DNA of 64,000 bases from Occallatibacter riparius (lineage in GTDB: Bacteria > Acidobacteriota > Terriglobia > Terriglobales > Acidobacteriaceae), in NCBI RefSeq assembly GCF_025264625.1, contig NZ_CP093313.1, positions 4,402,001 through 4,466,000 of the forward strand, given 5' to 3'. The number at the start of each line of letters is the position of its first letter. Position 1 is the first letter of the stretch. This document shows positions 10,031-20,555 of this stretch, piece by piece. A program made the position numbers and the translations under genes. The notes below the pieces were generated by a model, which ran no database searches, had not been told where the DNA came from, and saw only the letters and a program-made list of their open reading frames with translations.

Positions 10031-10543
10031 ATGAATATGCAGAATGCAAATGCCAGTGTGTGTGGATCGCGTGCACTGATGGCGATTGGGATCGCCGGCG
10101 GGATCGCCGGCACGCTCGACCTCACCCAGGCATCGATCCTGTTTGGCCTGGACGTGCCGAGAGTGATCGCGGCGGGGCTGCTGGGAAAAGCCGCAGTGCA
10201 TGGCGGCACAGGAATGTGGATTCTTGGGGTTTGCCTGCACTATTTCATTGCCATCAGCGCAGCCGGAATGTTTTACGCCGCAAGCCGCCGGTGGACCTTC
10301 ATGACCGAATACCCGCTAGTATGCGGGCTGCTCTTCGGCGGCGTGGTGGAGGAGGTCATGAACCTGATCGTGCTGCCGCTCTCCGCGCTGCACGCGAGGG
10401 GACCCTACGAACTCAGCGACCTGCTTCAGGGACTGGGCGTGCACGCAGTGGTATTTGGTCTTCCCGTAGCGTATTGCATTCGTCACTGGGCTCCTGCTGC
10501 CCCGCGCGTGGCGAAAGAAAGCGAGCAGGCGACCATCGTTTAA
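10031..10543 (+). CDS. Conserved membrane protein of unknown function
   Basis: 170 residues with four likely membrane helices: MAIGIAGGIAGTLDLTQA, MWILGVCLHYFIAISAAGMFYA, PLVCGLLFGGVVEEVMNLIVLP and LGVHAVVFGLPVAYCIRHW. ATG 10031 is preceded by GAGAGGA; an earlier in-frame ATG (9953) adds 26 residues without features. The pattern GTLDLTxA, GLLGKAAxxGG and MNxIVLPLSA recurs in small bacterial inner-membrane proteins of unknown role; a relation to the YagU/DUF1440 group is possible but not proven. It is divergent from the CadC-like regulator, which may control it. Confidence 0.75.
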   Translation: MNMQNANASVCGSRALMAIGIAGGIAGTLDLTQASILFGLDVPRVIAAGLLGKAAVHGGTGMWILGVCLHYFIAISAAGMFYAASRRWTFMTEYPLVCGLLFGGVVEEVMNLIVLPLSALHARGPYELSDLLQGLGVHAVVFGLPVAYCIRHWAPAAPRVAKESEQATIV

Positions 10544-10566
10544 GGGAACGTCCTGCCCGCTTCGGA

Positions 10567-11394
10567 CTACACCTTGCCTTCCATCCAGCCGTGCAGCTTA
10601 TCGATCTGCAGCCGCAGAGCGAGGAAGAACTGCCCAAAGAGGGCATACTCGGCGCTGACTTCGTCGAAGCGCATCTCGTAGATCAGCTTCTTGAAGATGA
10701 TCGGGTCATCGGCGAAGAGGTCTACGCCCCATTCCCAATCGTCCATGCCGATGGAGCCGGTGATGATCTGCTTGACCACGTCGCCGTAGCGGCGGCCGAT
10801 CATGCCGTGCTCATGCATCATCCGCTGGCGCTCGGGAAAGGGGACGGAGTACCAGTTCTTCTGCTCGTCACGCTTGCGGTCCATGGGATAGAAGCAGAGG
10901 TACTTCGCATTGGGCACGCCGGGCCAGAGGCGCGGCTTCATGGCTTCAGCGCCCCGCTGCAGCGAGGTTTCAACTTCGAGGTTCCACTCCGGCGAAAACT
11001 CCGGGTATCCTTTGGCCGCCGCGGTCTCATAGGTCTTGCGCGTGGACTCGTACAGCCCCAGCTCGACTACCGACACATAGGAATGGCGCAGGTCCAGAAA
11101 GTCATAAAGCGCCGTCTGTGCAAGCTGCAACTCCACACGATTGAGAGCTTCAAAGGAGTTGCGGAAGTGCAACAGAATCAGGTCGCCCTTGTGGCCGAGT
11201 TGAGAGAACAGCGCGGTCTGCACTTTCCCCGACGAGTCGCTCTCAAGCGACTGCAGCGCTGCCGTGAAGTCGTTCACCATGCGGGTGCGCTCGGCGGCCG
11301 GCACAGCCCTCCACGCCTTCCAGTCGAAGCGGAAGAACTGGTGCAGGGTGCTGGCGCCTTCAAGCGTGAGTGGGACAGGAGGAAAGTCAGACAA
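10567..11394 (-). CDS. hemQ: Coproheme decarboxylase HemQ (chlorite-dismutase family)
   Basis: 275 residues, the usual HemQ/ChdC length. Converts coproheme III to heme b by two oxidative decarboxylations, using H2O2. The strongly conserved C-terminal half is unmistakable: CFYPMDRKR, NWYSVPFPER, the heme-ligand His in MMHEHGMIGRRY, QIITGSIGMDDWEWGV, and KLIYEMRFDEVSAEYALFG. It lacks the Arg of true chlorite dismutases as far as can be judged by eye. Together with hemA-hemC-hemD 3 kb upstream it suggests the coproporphyrin-dependent route; the other branch enzymes (HemY-type oxidase, CpfC) are outside the window. Confidence 0.93.
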   Translation of the reverse strand: MSDFPPVPLTLEGASTLHQFFRFDWKAWRAVPAAERTRMVNDFTAALQSLESDSSGKVQTALFSQLGHKGDLILLHFRNSFEALNRVELQLAQTALYDFLDLRHSYVSVVELGLYESTRKTYETAAAKGYPEFSPEWNLEVETSLQRGAEAMKPRLWPGVPNAKYLCFYPMDRKRDEQKNWYSVPFPERQRMMHEHGMIGRRYGDVVKQIITGSIGMDDWEWGVDLFADDPIIFKKLIYEMRFDEVSAEYALFGQFFLALRLQIDKLHGWMEGKV

Positions 11395-11531
11395 CGTGCA
11401 CCTCGCAATGGGTTGAGATCAAAGTCCATCGTAGCAAAGCAGTGGTAGGAGAAATGGGCGTGGAGAGCGCGGCAGCGGCGCTGCGCGATCCGGGACCGCG
11501 ATCTTCATGGACCTATATACTTAAATCGCGC

Positions 11532-12170
11532 ATGAGCGAACGGATTCTCGCCTTTTTATTCCAGTTTGTCACCCATATCATCGATGCCGGCGGATACGGA
11601 GGCATTGCTGCGCTGCTGTCTCTGAACTCCTGCGGTGTACCCATTCCATCGGAGTTGATCCTGCCGTTCTCGGGATACCTGGTTTACATGGGTAGGTTCA
11701 ACCTGTTTCTGGTGGCCACGGCGGGCGCCGTGGGCTGTAACATCGGCTCCGCGGTCGCGTATTGGATTGGCGCCAAGGGTGGCCGGCCGCTGGTCATGCG
11801 CTACGGCAAGTGGGTGCTGATGAGCGCTCATGACGTTGACCGCATGAGCAGGTTCTTCGAGCGCTATGGTTCAATCGCGATTCTGGTCGGCCGCATGCTT
11901 CCGATCGTGCAGACGTTTGTGGCGTTCCCGGCGGGCATTGCCAGGATGCCACGCCTGCGGTTCCACATCTACACAACGGTGGGTTCGTTCATCTGGTACA
12001 CCTGCCTCGCGTGGGCGGGGATGAAGCTGGGGGCCGCGTGGAATACAGATCCGCGCATTCAGCAGATATTCCATCGCTTCCACCTGGTGGTGGAGATCGC
12101 GCTCCTGCTGGCCGTGGTTTACTTCGTCTGGTCGCATCTGCGGCGGCGCGGCCATGCGGATGTGGCGTGA
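11532..12170 (+). CDS. DedA family membrane protein
   Basis: 212 residues, the usual size. DedA proteins sit in the inner membrane and belong to the SNARE-associated/VTT superfamily; several translocate undecaprenyl phosphate or other lipids. Seen: re-entrant region GVPIPSELILPFSGYL with the conserved Glu, GAVGCNIGSAVAYWIGAKGG, then FERYGSIAILVGRMLPIVQTFVAFPAGIARM (split here across two helices), and a last hydrophobic segment. Oddity: the second conserved Arg of the GR-x-x-P-x-x-RT signature is Gln. The start is ambiguous: ATG 11532 matches the family N-terminus but has no ribosome site; in-frame ATG 11454 follows GGAG closely. Confidence 0.9.
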   Translation: MSERILAFLFQFVTHIIDAGGYGGIAALLSLNSCGVPIPSELILPFSGYLVYMGRFNLFLVATAGAVGCNIGSAVAYWIGAKGGRPLVMRYGKWVLMSAHDVDRMSRFFERYGSIAILVGRMLPIVQTFVAFPAGIARMPRLRFHIYTTVGSFIWYTCLAWAGMKLGAAWNTDPRIQQIFHRFHLVVEIALLLAVVYFVWSHLRRRGHADVA

Positions 12171-12286
12171 CGCCCGGCACGTGATTTGAGCCCGTTTCGG
12201 GGCGTACACTGACTATTCGCGCAAAAGATCTACGGGACCCATTCTGCTCGTCCCGCACGAAGCAAAAGGAAGGATCAGGAAAAAGC

Positions 12287-13627
<1,341 letters not shown>

Positions 13628-13650
13628 GCACCTGCACCAAATTGCAATGG

Positions 13651-13680
13651 AAAGCCCCATCCGGAATGGATGGGGCTTTT
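13651..13680 (+). terminator. Rho-independent terminator after ino1
   Basis: AAAGCCCCATCC (13651-13662) and GGATGGGGCTTT (13668-13679) form a perfect 12-bp stem with a 5-nt loop followed by TTTT. Being symmetric with A and T ends, it can also serve the convergent glgX. Confidence 0.9.
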
Positions 13681-13718
13681 CATCTGAGCCAGTCCGTCTC
13701 GGTCGCCGGGCGACTCGC

Positions 13719-15872
13719 TTACATTCCAGTCACCGATCGATCGCTCAGCAGTTTCAGCCCGCGGCCTCCGACGATCATTACGTCATCGACTTCCACGATA
13801 TCGACAAAAGGGTCTTCGATGTTCTCGGTGTCGATGATCTGGTGCCACGGATTGCCGCTGGGCGACTCCGGCAAGGTGAACTCCACGCCCTGGTAGGAGG
13901 CATTCACCAGCAGCAGGAAGCTGTCGTCGATCAGCCAGTCACCGTCTTCGTTCATCACCTGGAGGGTGCGGCCATTGAGCATGAGGGCGATGGCGCGGGC
14001 CCAACTGGAGTTCCACTCTTCGTCGGAGACCTCGCTCCCGTTGGCGCTATACCAGGCAATGTCCTTGATGACCTTCACCAGCGAACCGTCGCTGCGCTTG
14101 CGAATTTCTCGATCCTGGAAGAACTTGCGGCGATGCAGGTTGGGATGGTCGAGGCGGAGGCGGATCAGGTTGCGCGTAAAGTCGCGCAGGCGCTTCTGCC
14201 GGTCATCGAGATCCCAGTTGAACCAGTTCAGTTCGTTGTCTTGGCAGAAACCGTTGTTGTTGCCGTTCTGGGTGCGTGCCACCTCGTCGCCGCCGGTGAT
14301 CATGGGAACGCCCTGGCTGAGCATCAGGGTGGCCATGAAGTTTCGCATCTGGCGCTCGCGCAATTCATTGATGGCGTCGTCGTCTGTGGGACCTTCCCAC
14401 CCGTGGTTCCAGGAGTCATTGTTGTCTGAGCCATCGCGGTTGTTTTCGCCATTGGCTTCGTTATGCTTCTGGTTGTAGCTCACCAGATCGTTCAGGGTGA
14501 ACCCGTCATGGGCCGTGACAAAGTTAATGCTGGCGTAGGGCTTGCGGCCGTCGCTCTGATAGAGGTCGCTGGAGCCGGTGAGCCGGTAGGCGAAGTCGCT
14601 CAGCATGCCTTCATCGCCTTTCCAGAAGCGGCGCACGGTATCGCGATACTTCCCGTTCCATTCGGCCCATAGGACAGGGAAGTTGCCGACCTGGTAGCCG
14701 CCGTCGCCCACGTCCCACGGCTCGGCGATCAGCTTGACCTGCTCCAGAACCGGGTCCTGATGGATGGTGTCGAAGAACGAGCTCAGCCGGCTTACTTCGT
14801 GCAACTCGCGGGCGAGCGTCGAAGCAAGATCGAAGCGGAAGCCGTCCACGTGCATCTCTGTGCGCCAGTAGCGAAGGGAATCCATGATCATCTTCAGCAC
14901 TTGCGGATTGCGCACGTTGAGGGAGTTGCCGGTCCCGGTGTAATCCATGTAGAACTGCGGGTCGTTTTCAATCAGGCGGTAATAGGTGGTGTTGCAGACG
15001 CCTTTCCAGCAAAGCATTGGGCCGTGGTGATTGCCCTCGCAGGTGTGGTTGTAGACCACGTCGAGAATGACCTCGATTCCGGCGGCGTGCAGCGCCTTAA
15101 CCATCTGCTTGAACTCGCGCACCTGCCCGCCGTGGTCGCCGCTTGAGCTGTAGCGCGACATCGGAGCGAAGAATCCCAGAGTGTTGTAACCCCAGTAATT
15201 GCGCATTCCCTTGTCAACGAGAAACCCCTCGTCGATGAAGTGATGAATGGGCAGCAATTCCACTGAGGTCACGCCGAGGCGCTGCAGGTAGTCGATGCTG
15301 GACTCGTGCGCGAGGCCAGCGTACGTGCCCCGGAGCTCCTCGGGGATGCAGGGGTTCTTGATCGAGAAGCCGCGGACGTGCATCTCGTAAATCACCGAGT
15401 CGGACATGGGGATATCGAGCGGCTCATCGCCTTCCCAGTCAAAGCTGGTGTCGACGACAACCGATTTCGGGACGTCCGCGGCGTCGTCTTCCTCGCTCAT
15501 CTTGTTTGTGTCGCCTGACAGCAAGTCGTAGCCGAAGACGGCACCTTTCCAGTTCACATCTCCGGCGATGGCTTTGGCGTAGGGGTCGACAAGAAGCTTG
15601 TGGAAATTGAACCGCAGGCCGCGATGAGGATCCCAAGGGCCCTCCACTCGAAAGCCGTAGAGTTGTCCCGGCTTGATGCCGTTTACAAATCCATGGAAGA
15701 CGTGGGCCGTCTTTTCGCGCAGGGTGATGCAGTCGGTCTGGGTACCGTCGGGATCGAAGAAGCAGACATCGACGCGCGTGGCGGCGTCGGAATAAACAGC
15801 AAAATTCGTTCCCCTCCGGTGTGCAGTCGCACCGAGAGGGTAGGGCTTACCAGGCAGCAGCGTGCGGCTCAT
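13719..15872 (-). CDS. glgX: Glycogen debranching enzyme GlgX
   Basis: 717 residues, normal for GH13 subfamily 11. Hydrolyses alpha-1,6 branches of glycogen. ATG 15872 starts right at the family N-terminus (SRTLLPGKPYPLGATAHRRG); the frame stays open 143 codons upstream but overlaps the acetyltransferase gene and was rejected. Seen: CBM48-like N-terminal domain (NFAVYSDAATRVDVCFF), catalytic barrel with VILDVVYNHTCEGN, the nucleophile Asp in VDGFRFDLAS, the acid Glu in LIAEPWDVG, and the transition-state Asp in NFVTAHDGFTLNDLVSYN, then a C-terminal beta domain. It is convergent with ino1 and shares its terminator. Confidence 0.96.
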   Translation of the reverse strand: MSRTLLPGKPYPLGATAHRRGTNFAVYSDAATRVDVCFFDPDGTQTDCITLREKTAHVFHGFVNGIKPGQLYGFRVEGPWDPHRGLRFNFHKLLVDPYAKAIAGDVNWKGAVFGYDLLSGDTNKMSEEDDAADVPKSVVVDTSFDWEGDEPLDIPMSDSVIYEMHVRGFSIKNPCIPEELRGTYAGLAHESSIDYLQRLGVTSVELLPIHHFIDEGFLVDKGMRNYWGYNTLGFFAPMSRYSSSGDHGGQVREFKQMVKALHAAGIEVILDVVYNHTCEGNHHGPMLCWKGVCNTTYYRLIENDPQFYMDYTGTGNSLNVRNPQVLKMIMDSLRYWRTEMHVDGFRFDLASTLARELHEVSRLSSFFDTIHQDPVLEQVKLIAEPWDVGDGGYQVGNFPVLWAEWNGKYRDTVRRFWKGDEGMLSDFAYRLTGSSDLYQSDGRKPYASINFVTAHDGFTLNDLVSYNQKHNEANGENNRDGSDNNDSWNHGWEGPTDDDAINELRERQMRNFMATLMLSQGVPMITGGDEVARTQNGNNNGFCQDNELNWFNWDLDDRQKRLRDFTRNLIRLRLDHPNLHRRKFFQDREIRKRSDGSLVKVIKDIAWYSANGSEVSDEEWNSSWARAIALMLNGRTLQVMNEDGDWLIDDSFLLLVNASYQGVEFTLPESPSGNPWHQIIDTENIEDPFVDIVEVDDVMIVGGRGLKLLSDRSVTGM

Positions 15873-15967
15873 ATATTGCTTTAGGATGCAGGGTTTGTTG
15901 AAGCTCGTTGTTTCTGCTTGATTTTCAACGAATTGCACCGTCTGACGTGCAATCTTGGAAGGCCCGG

Positions 15968-16474
15968 TTAAAAGCGCTGAGACCGGTTGGTGAGCACGAC
16001 GGAGGTTTCCACCTGGCGCTCGGGAATCTGCCAATACTTGCGAAGCAGGCGTTCTTTTTCGTCGTGGCTGACGGTCCTGAATCCGTGGCGTTCGTAGAAC
16101 CGGATCGCCCAGGTTGCGTCGGCCCATGTTCCGATTAGTACCGGTCCCCGCGCCAGCACACTCAGGCGTTTCAGCATGCGGCCACCGATACCTCCGCGCT
16201 GGCGCTCCGTCAGGACGTAAGCGTGGCGGATAAGGGTTACGTCCTGCACGTACTGCAGGCCCATCACGGCGGCAATGCCCCCGGAGTCTTCGTAAATCCA
16301 AAACTGCACTCCGGCGGCGATTTCGATGCGCAGCTCTTCGCGAGACATGTAGGGATCGTGTAGGCGGTCGGGCGGAATTGAGCCACGATACGCCTGAGCA
16401 CCATCGTTGATGACGCTCCAGATGGATTCGAAGTCGCCGCCGTGGGCGGGACGAATGGGGTCGTCATCACGCAT
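15968..16474 (-). CDS. GNAT-family N-acetyltransferase
   Basis: 168 residues. The GNAT fold is shown by IRPAHGGDFESIWSVIND at the start, the beta-4 strand region VMGLQYVQDVTLIRHAYVL, the acetyl-CoA loop ERQRGGIGGRML (R/Q-x-x-G-x-G/A type), and WAIRFYERHGFRTVSHDEKERLLRKYW near the end. The substrate is unknown. ATG 16474 follows AGGAACC; an in-frame ATG at 16495 is also possible. It lies 40 bp downstream of the SpoIIE phosphatase gene on the same strand and may be cotranscribed. Confidence 0.85.
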   Translation of the reverse strand: MRDDDPIRPAHGGDFESIWSVINDGAQAYRGSIPPDRLHDPYMSREELRIEIAAGVQFWIYEDSGGIAAVMGLQYVQDVTLIRHAYVLTERQRGGIGGRMLKRLSVLARGPVLIGTWADATWAIRFYERHGFRTVSHDEKERLLRKYWQIPERQVETSVVLTNRSQRF

Positions 16475-16514
16475 AGGCCCAGGTTCCTGTCTCATTGGAG
16501 AGTGATTTTTGAAT

Positions 16515-18719
16515 CTATGCCGCGACGGCCGCCGCCATACGCCGCACTGCCAACACGGTAATGTCGTCCTCTTGCCCGAAGGACTTCGCCGCGTCGGCAA
16601 TATAGAACGCCGATTGATTGCTGAGGTTATGGACGCGGTCGAATCCGAACAGTTCGCCCGAGCTTTGGCGAGCCTCAACGACGCCGTCGGACATCAGGAG
16701 CAGGCGGTCGCCTGGATGCAGGTAGAGACGCACTTCGGGGTAGCTCACCTCGGGCAGAACGCCCAGAGGCAGGCCTCCCGGCAGGTTGACTTCCTGCGTA
16801 TTCAGATAAGGCGGCAGGTGGCCGGCATTCGCCATCACCACTTCGCCGTTGGCCGCGAACCACACCGCCTGGCAGGTGGTGATTCCGTCGCTGCCCGCGA
16901 GAACGCGGTTGAGCGATTCCAGGATTTTCGACGGGCTGCGCTCCGCACTGCGACGCAGTGCGCCCATCACCATCGAAACATTCATTGCAGCTTTCAGGCC
17001 TTTGCCGGCTACGTCGCCGATGACCACGAGCAGGCCACCTTCAGCGGTGGGCTCGACGTGGTAGAAGTCGCCGCCGACCTCGGCTGCCGGATTGTAGACG
17101 GAATCGATTTCGAATCCGGGCGTGTCGAGCTTCTCCTGGGGTATGAGGAGTTCCTGCACATTGCGGGCCGCGGCCAACTCGCTCGAGGCGCGTTCGCGGT
17201 CGCGCTGAATGCGCAGGAAACGGAAGAAGATGATGACGACGATGGAGAGCAGGCCGATGAAATCGGCCACGGTAGCGAAGTGAATCGGAATCGGCCCCGC
17301 CATCATAGTCAGCGGCGACTGGTAGTTGCGGCCGGTCCAGTCGGCCATGTTGCTTGAGAAGACCGGCTCAAGGACGCCAACGAATTCCAACACAAGAGGG
17401 AGCAGCAGCAGCCCAGCCTCAAAGTTGCGGCGCGCCGTTGCAGCGATCAGAGTGATGAAGGAGAACAGCAGCCAGCCGATGATCCAGGCGATGCTGGCGA
17501 TCACGCTGACGACAAAAATGATGACAAACACGGTGCTGCGGTCGACCACCAGCAGCGACGGGCCCACCACCGCCAGAACCGGCGCGGTGTACCGCATGAT
17601 CGGGATAATGACGCGCTTGCGCTTGTTCTCCCAGCGTCGCCTCAAATCCAGCAGCGATATCAGGAACTCGAAATATAGATAGGCCGAGATCAGCACCATC
17701 TGCAGCGTGTACGAGCCGTAGCGGATTAGATCGAGGCGGGCAGAGCTTCCGGCCAGTTCGAAGAAGGCTATCGGAGCCTGTGCCAGTTCGTGCAGTCCGA
17801 GCCACAGATACTCCGTGTGCCCCTTCTGGGTGAAATAGAGCGCCAGGAGGAACAGGCCCAGGACAACGAGCAGGATTGAAATTACCAGGCGCGGGAGGCG
17901 CTCGAACAGACTGTGGTTCGTCCAGAGCTCGAGCTGTTCGTTGAGATCGGCCAACGCGCCCAGGTGGAATGTACGGTTCGCGAAAAACGCGGTGTATGTC
18001 TTCCACCCGACCGGGACATAGATGCTCCGAACCACCAGCACCAGGTTCGTCTGGGAAGAGGGCACATCGAGCACATACATGCGCGAGATTGACTGGTAGC
18101 GTTCGGGATGGTCGTTGTGCGCTCCCTGCGCCTGGATAAGCTTTCCGTTCGCGTAGATATCCGGTGTGAGGCTCTCCGCTCCTCCGATGTTCACGTTGGT
18201 GCTGTGGGAGACGGGCAGTTCCACCAGGAGAGCCAGGGGTCCGTGGTTCGGCGCCAATTTAATGTGCATCCGGAACCACACCCAGGGCCGCTTGTGGCCT
18301 GGCCCGCGGCGGTCATTGTAATCGGGGTCGGGAGGTTCCTGCTTTGGATCGACTGACCCTGGCGGAGGCGGAGGGGCAGCGGGGCGGTCTTCGTCGGGGA
18401 CGTCCGCTATGGCATCTTTGGCATCCCGCACCTTCCAGGTGGAGTCGTCGAAATCGGGCTGGGCGGCGTCCTGGTTGGAGGTGATCCCGACCCGCCAGCC
18501 CTTATCGAGCACCGCAGGAGAACCCATCGCGGTCGCGTCGAAGATTGCGTCTGATGTGCTTTCGGCGGGCTCCGGAACAGCGGTCGGGGGAGCCGCGTGG
18601 CCGTGCGGGGTCAGCAATCTAGCGATTGGGTTGCGGGGACGCGGCTGCGGTGGCTGGGCGAGTCCCAGCACAGTTCCGCAGACCATCGCCAAAGCCACGA
18701 TCACAAGTCCTCGGCGCAC
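16515..18719 (-). CDS. Membrane-anchored SpoIIE/PP2C-type serine phosphatase
   Basis: 734 residues. A signal/anchor (VIVALAMVCGTVLGLAQ) is followed by an extracytoplasmic jelly-roll-like domain (about 70-260, DKGWRVGITSNQDAAQPDF), then seven or so membrane helices (about 275-490), a short coiled segment RIQRDRERASSELAAARNVQ, and a C-terminal SpoIIE domain (about 510-730). Metal-binding Asp residues are visible in GGDFYHV, IGDVAGKG, LLMSDGVVEA and QEDDITVLAV. This is the layout of 7TM-DISM-type receptors coupled to an RsbU-like phosphatase that dephosphorylates STAS antagonists. A STAS protein occurs at 47.7 kb in the chemotaxis operon, but linkage is only inference. Confidence 0.93.
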   Translation of the reverse strand: MRRGLVIVALAMVCGTVLGLAQPPQPRPRNPIARLLTPHGHAAPPTAVPEPAESTSDAIFDATAMGSPAVLDKGWRVGITSNQDAAQPDFDDSTWKVRDAKDAIADVPDEDRPAAPPPPPGSVDPKQEPPDPDYNDRRGPGHKRPWVWFRMHIKLAPNHGPLALLVELPVSHSTNVNIGGAESLTPDIYANGKLIQAQGAHNDHPERYQSISRMYVLDVPSSQTNLVLVVRSIYVPVGWKTYTAFFANRTFHLGALADLNEQLELWTNHSLFERLPRLVISILLVVLGLFLLALYFTQKGHTEYLWLGLHELAQAPIAFFELAGSSARLDLIRYGSYTLQMVLISAYLYFEFLISLLDLRRRWENKRKRVIIPIMRYTAPVLAVVGPSLLVVDRSTVFVIIFVVSVIASIAWIIGWLLFSFITLIAATARRNFEAGLLLLPLVLEFVGVLEPVFSSNMADWTGRNYQSPLTMMAGPIPIHFATVADFIGLLSIVVIIFFRFLRIQRDRERASSELAAARNVQELLIPQEKLDTPGFEIDSVYNPAAEVGGDFYHVEPTAEGGLLVVIGDVAGKGLKAAMNVSMVMGALRRSAERSPSKILESLNRVLAGSDGITTCQAVWFAANGEVVMANAGHLPPYLNTQEVNLPGGLPLGVLPEVSYPEVRLYLHPGDRLLLMSDGVVEARQSSGELFGFDRVHNLSNQSAFYIADAAKSFGQEDDITVLAVRRMAAAVAA

Positions 18720-18988
18720 CTAACCCCCTGATTTACCCGTGGACTCCACTTTAATGCAGAAGCTGGCAAGCTCCAAAGAATCAGCTGCGGTTGGTGGTTC
18801 ATTTGTTAATTTTCAGCCGATCGGATGCCGCGCGCTTTGTGACCGTCCCATCGGCCTTCTGGTCCCGCGTCTCTGGTGCCTGGTCCTGATTGGAATTATT
18901 CTTCCTTACGGGTGCCGAACGAGCACATACTAGCGTCTAACAGTTCGAGCGAAGCGGAATGCATAGATTCGTATGCGGAGGTGAGGGT

Positions 18989-20353
18989 ATGACGACTGGT
19001 CTTAACAGGTCCCCGAGGTGGGCGGGAACGGTCGCCGGGCTTGCCCTTGCGTTGACGACAGCCGTCTGGTCGCAGTCCGCACCTCCGTCTGACCAGCAAA
19101 CCGACAAGCAGCAGGCTCCCGCTGCGCAGCAGCCAGCCGCCCAACAGCCCAGCGCCCAGCAGCCCGCGGCGCAGACCGGCGACAGCCAAAGCCAGCAGCA
19201 GCCGGCCAGCACCACCGCTGACAAGCCCGCCCCGGGGACGCAGCCGGTTGCCGGTGACGTTCCGGCGCCTCCGCCTGACACGAAAGCCGACAAGAAAGAT
19301 AAGCACAACAAGAAGAACAAAGGCGACAAGGACGAAGCCTCAGCCAAGGATTCCGACGAGAACGTGAAGGTCGATCCCGACAAGGTGGTTGAAGTCGGCA
19401 GCGAGAAGCAAAATGTGAAGCCGGGCAGCAAGGAAGACGTCAATGCTGTGGGCAATCGCGAGATCGGCGGCCGCGGCATGGGCAACTGGTACTCGACGGA
19501 CTCGGAGATCAAGATGGGCAAGGGCTATGCCTCCGAGATCGAGAAGAGCACGAAGTTCATCACCGACCCGGTGATCACGGAATATGTGAACCGCGTGGGA
19601 CAGAACATCGTCAAGAATTCCGACTGCAAGGTTCCGTTCACGATCAAGATCATCGATTCCGATGAGATCAACGCCATGGCGCTGCCGGGCGGGTTCTTCT
19701 ATGTCAACTCCGGGCTGATTCTGAACGCCGATGAGGAAGCCGAGATGGCCGGCGTGATGGCTCACGAAGTTGCTCACGTCTGCGCGCACCATGCGGCACG
19801 CGAAATGACCCGCATGAACTACACGCAGATCGGCATGGTGCCGTTGATGATCATGCTGCCGTACACGTGGACCGGATACGGCATTTACGAGGCCACACAA
19901 CTCGCGATTCCAATTGCGTTCCTGAAGTTCAGCCGCGACTTCGAGGCCGAGGCCGATTACCTGGGCGTGCAGTACATGTATCGCGCCGGGTACGATCCGC
20001 AGGCGTTTATCAGCTTCTTTGAAAAGGTACAGGCGCTGGAGAAACGCAAGCCGGGCCTGGTGGCCAAGGCGTTCTCCGACCACCCGCAAACTCCGGACCG
20101 TATCCTGCACTCGCAGGAGGAGATCGCGCGCATCTTGCCGGCGAAGGACGAATACACAGTTACGACCTCGGAGTTCGACGACGTGAAGGCTCGGCTGGCG
20201 CGGATCGAGAACAAGCGCCGTCTGACCGACACCAAAGACAAGAACAAGCCCTCGCTGCGCCGGGCGAGCACCAGCAGCGATCCGAACGCGCAGGGAAGTG
20301 ACAGCGGGGACGATCGGCCGACGCTGCATCGTCGCGAGGACCAGCAGCAGTAA
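18989..20353 (+). CDS. M48-family zinc metalloprotease, secreted
   Basis: 454 residues. ATG 18989 follows GGAGGTGAGG; the frame opens ten codons earlier. Signal peptide near residues 10-28 (GLALALTTAVWSQ). Residues about 30-150 are a low-complexity Gln/Ala/Pro then Lys/Asp-rich linker with repeated QQPAAQQ units. The protease domain follows: INAMALPGGFFYVNSGLI, the zinc site HEVAHVCAHH, and the third ligand Glu in RDFEAEADYLGVQYM, then FSDHPQTPDRI. BepA/YfgC-like proteins of this family maintain outer-membrane proteins in the periplasm; that role is inferred. The C-terminal 50 residues are charged and disordered. Confidence 0.93.
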   Translation: MTTGLNRSPRWAGTVAGLALALTTAVWSQSAPPSDQQTDKQQAPAAQQPAAQQPSAQQPAAQTGDSQSQQQPASTTADKPAPGTQPVAGDVPAPPPDTKADKKDKHNKKNKGDKDEASAKDSDENVKVDPDKVVEVGSEKQNVKPGSKEDVNAVGNREIGGRGMGNWYSTDSEIKMGKGYASEIEKSTKFITDPVITEYVNRVGQNIVKNSDCKVPFTIKIIDSDEINAMALPGGFFYVNSGLILNADEEAEMAGVMAHEVAHVCAHHAAREMTRMNYTQIGMVPLMIMLPYTWTGYGIYEATQLAIPIAFLKFSRDFEAEADYLGVQYMYRAGYDPQAFISFFEKVQALEKRKPGLVAKAFSDHPQTPDRILHSQEEIARILPAKDEYTVTTSEFDDVKARLARIENKRRLTDTKDKNKPSLRRASTSSDPNAQGSDSGDDRPTLHRREDQQQ

Positions 20354-20374
20354 CTCCAAGTCATAACGTTCAAG

Positions 20375-20406
20375 AAGCGGGCGAGCCGAATCGGGCTCGC
20401 CCGCTT
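20375..20406 (+). terminator. Rho-independent terminator after the M48 protease gene
   Basis: AAGCGGGCGAGCC (20375-20387) pairs with GGCTCGCCCGCTT (20394-20406), a 13-bp GC-rich stem ending in TTT. Confidence 0.85.
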
Positions 20407-20555
20407 TGCACGCGGTCAACTTTCGCTTGTGCCCGGTTTTCGCAGAGGGTAGTCTGTTCATTAGACCCTCCGGGAAATCTCTCTCTGGCCGCCGATGATC
20501 GTGCGGCTATATCTCTGGACAAGGGGGCGCGAGGGTAGTTGGACGGGCTATCTCT

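Noticed and set aside
10060..11448. A 462-codon open frame on the plus strand
   Set aside because: It covers the membrane-protein gene in another frame and then runs antisense to hemQ; no domain is visible and both overlapped genes are secure.
15873..16301. A 143-residue N-terminal extension of GlgX
   Set aside because: It overlaps the acetyltransferase gene and has an Arg/Pro-rich shadow composition; GlgX family similarity begins at ATG 15872.
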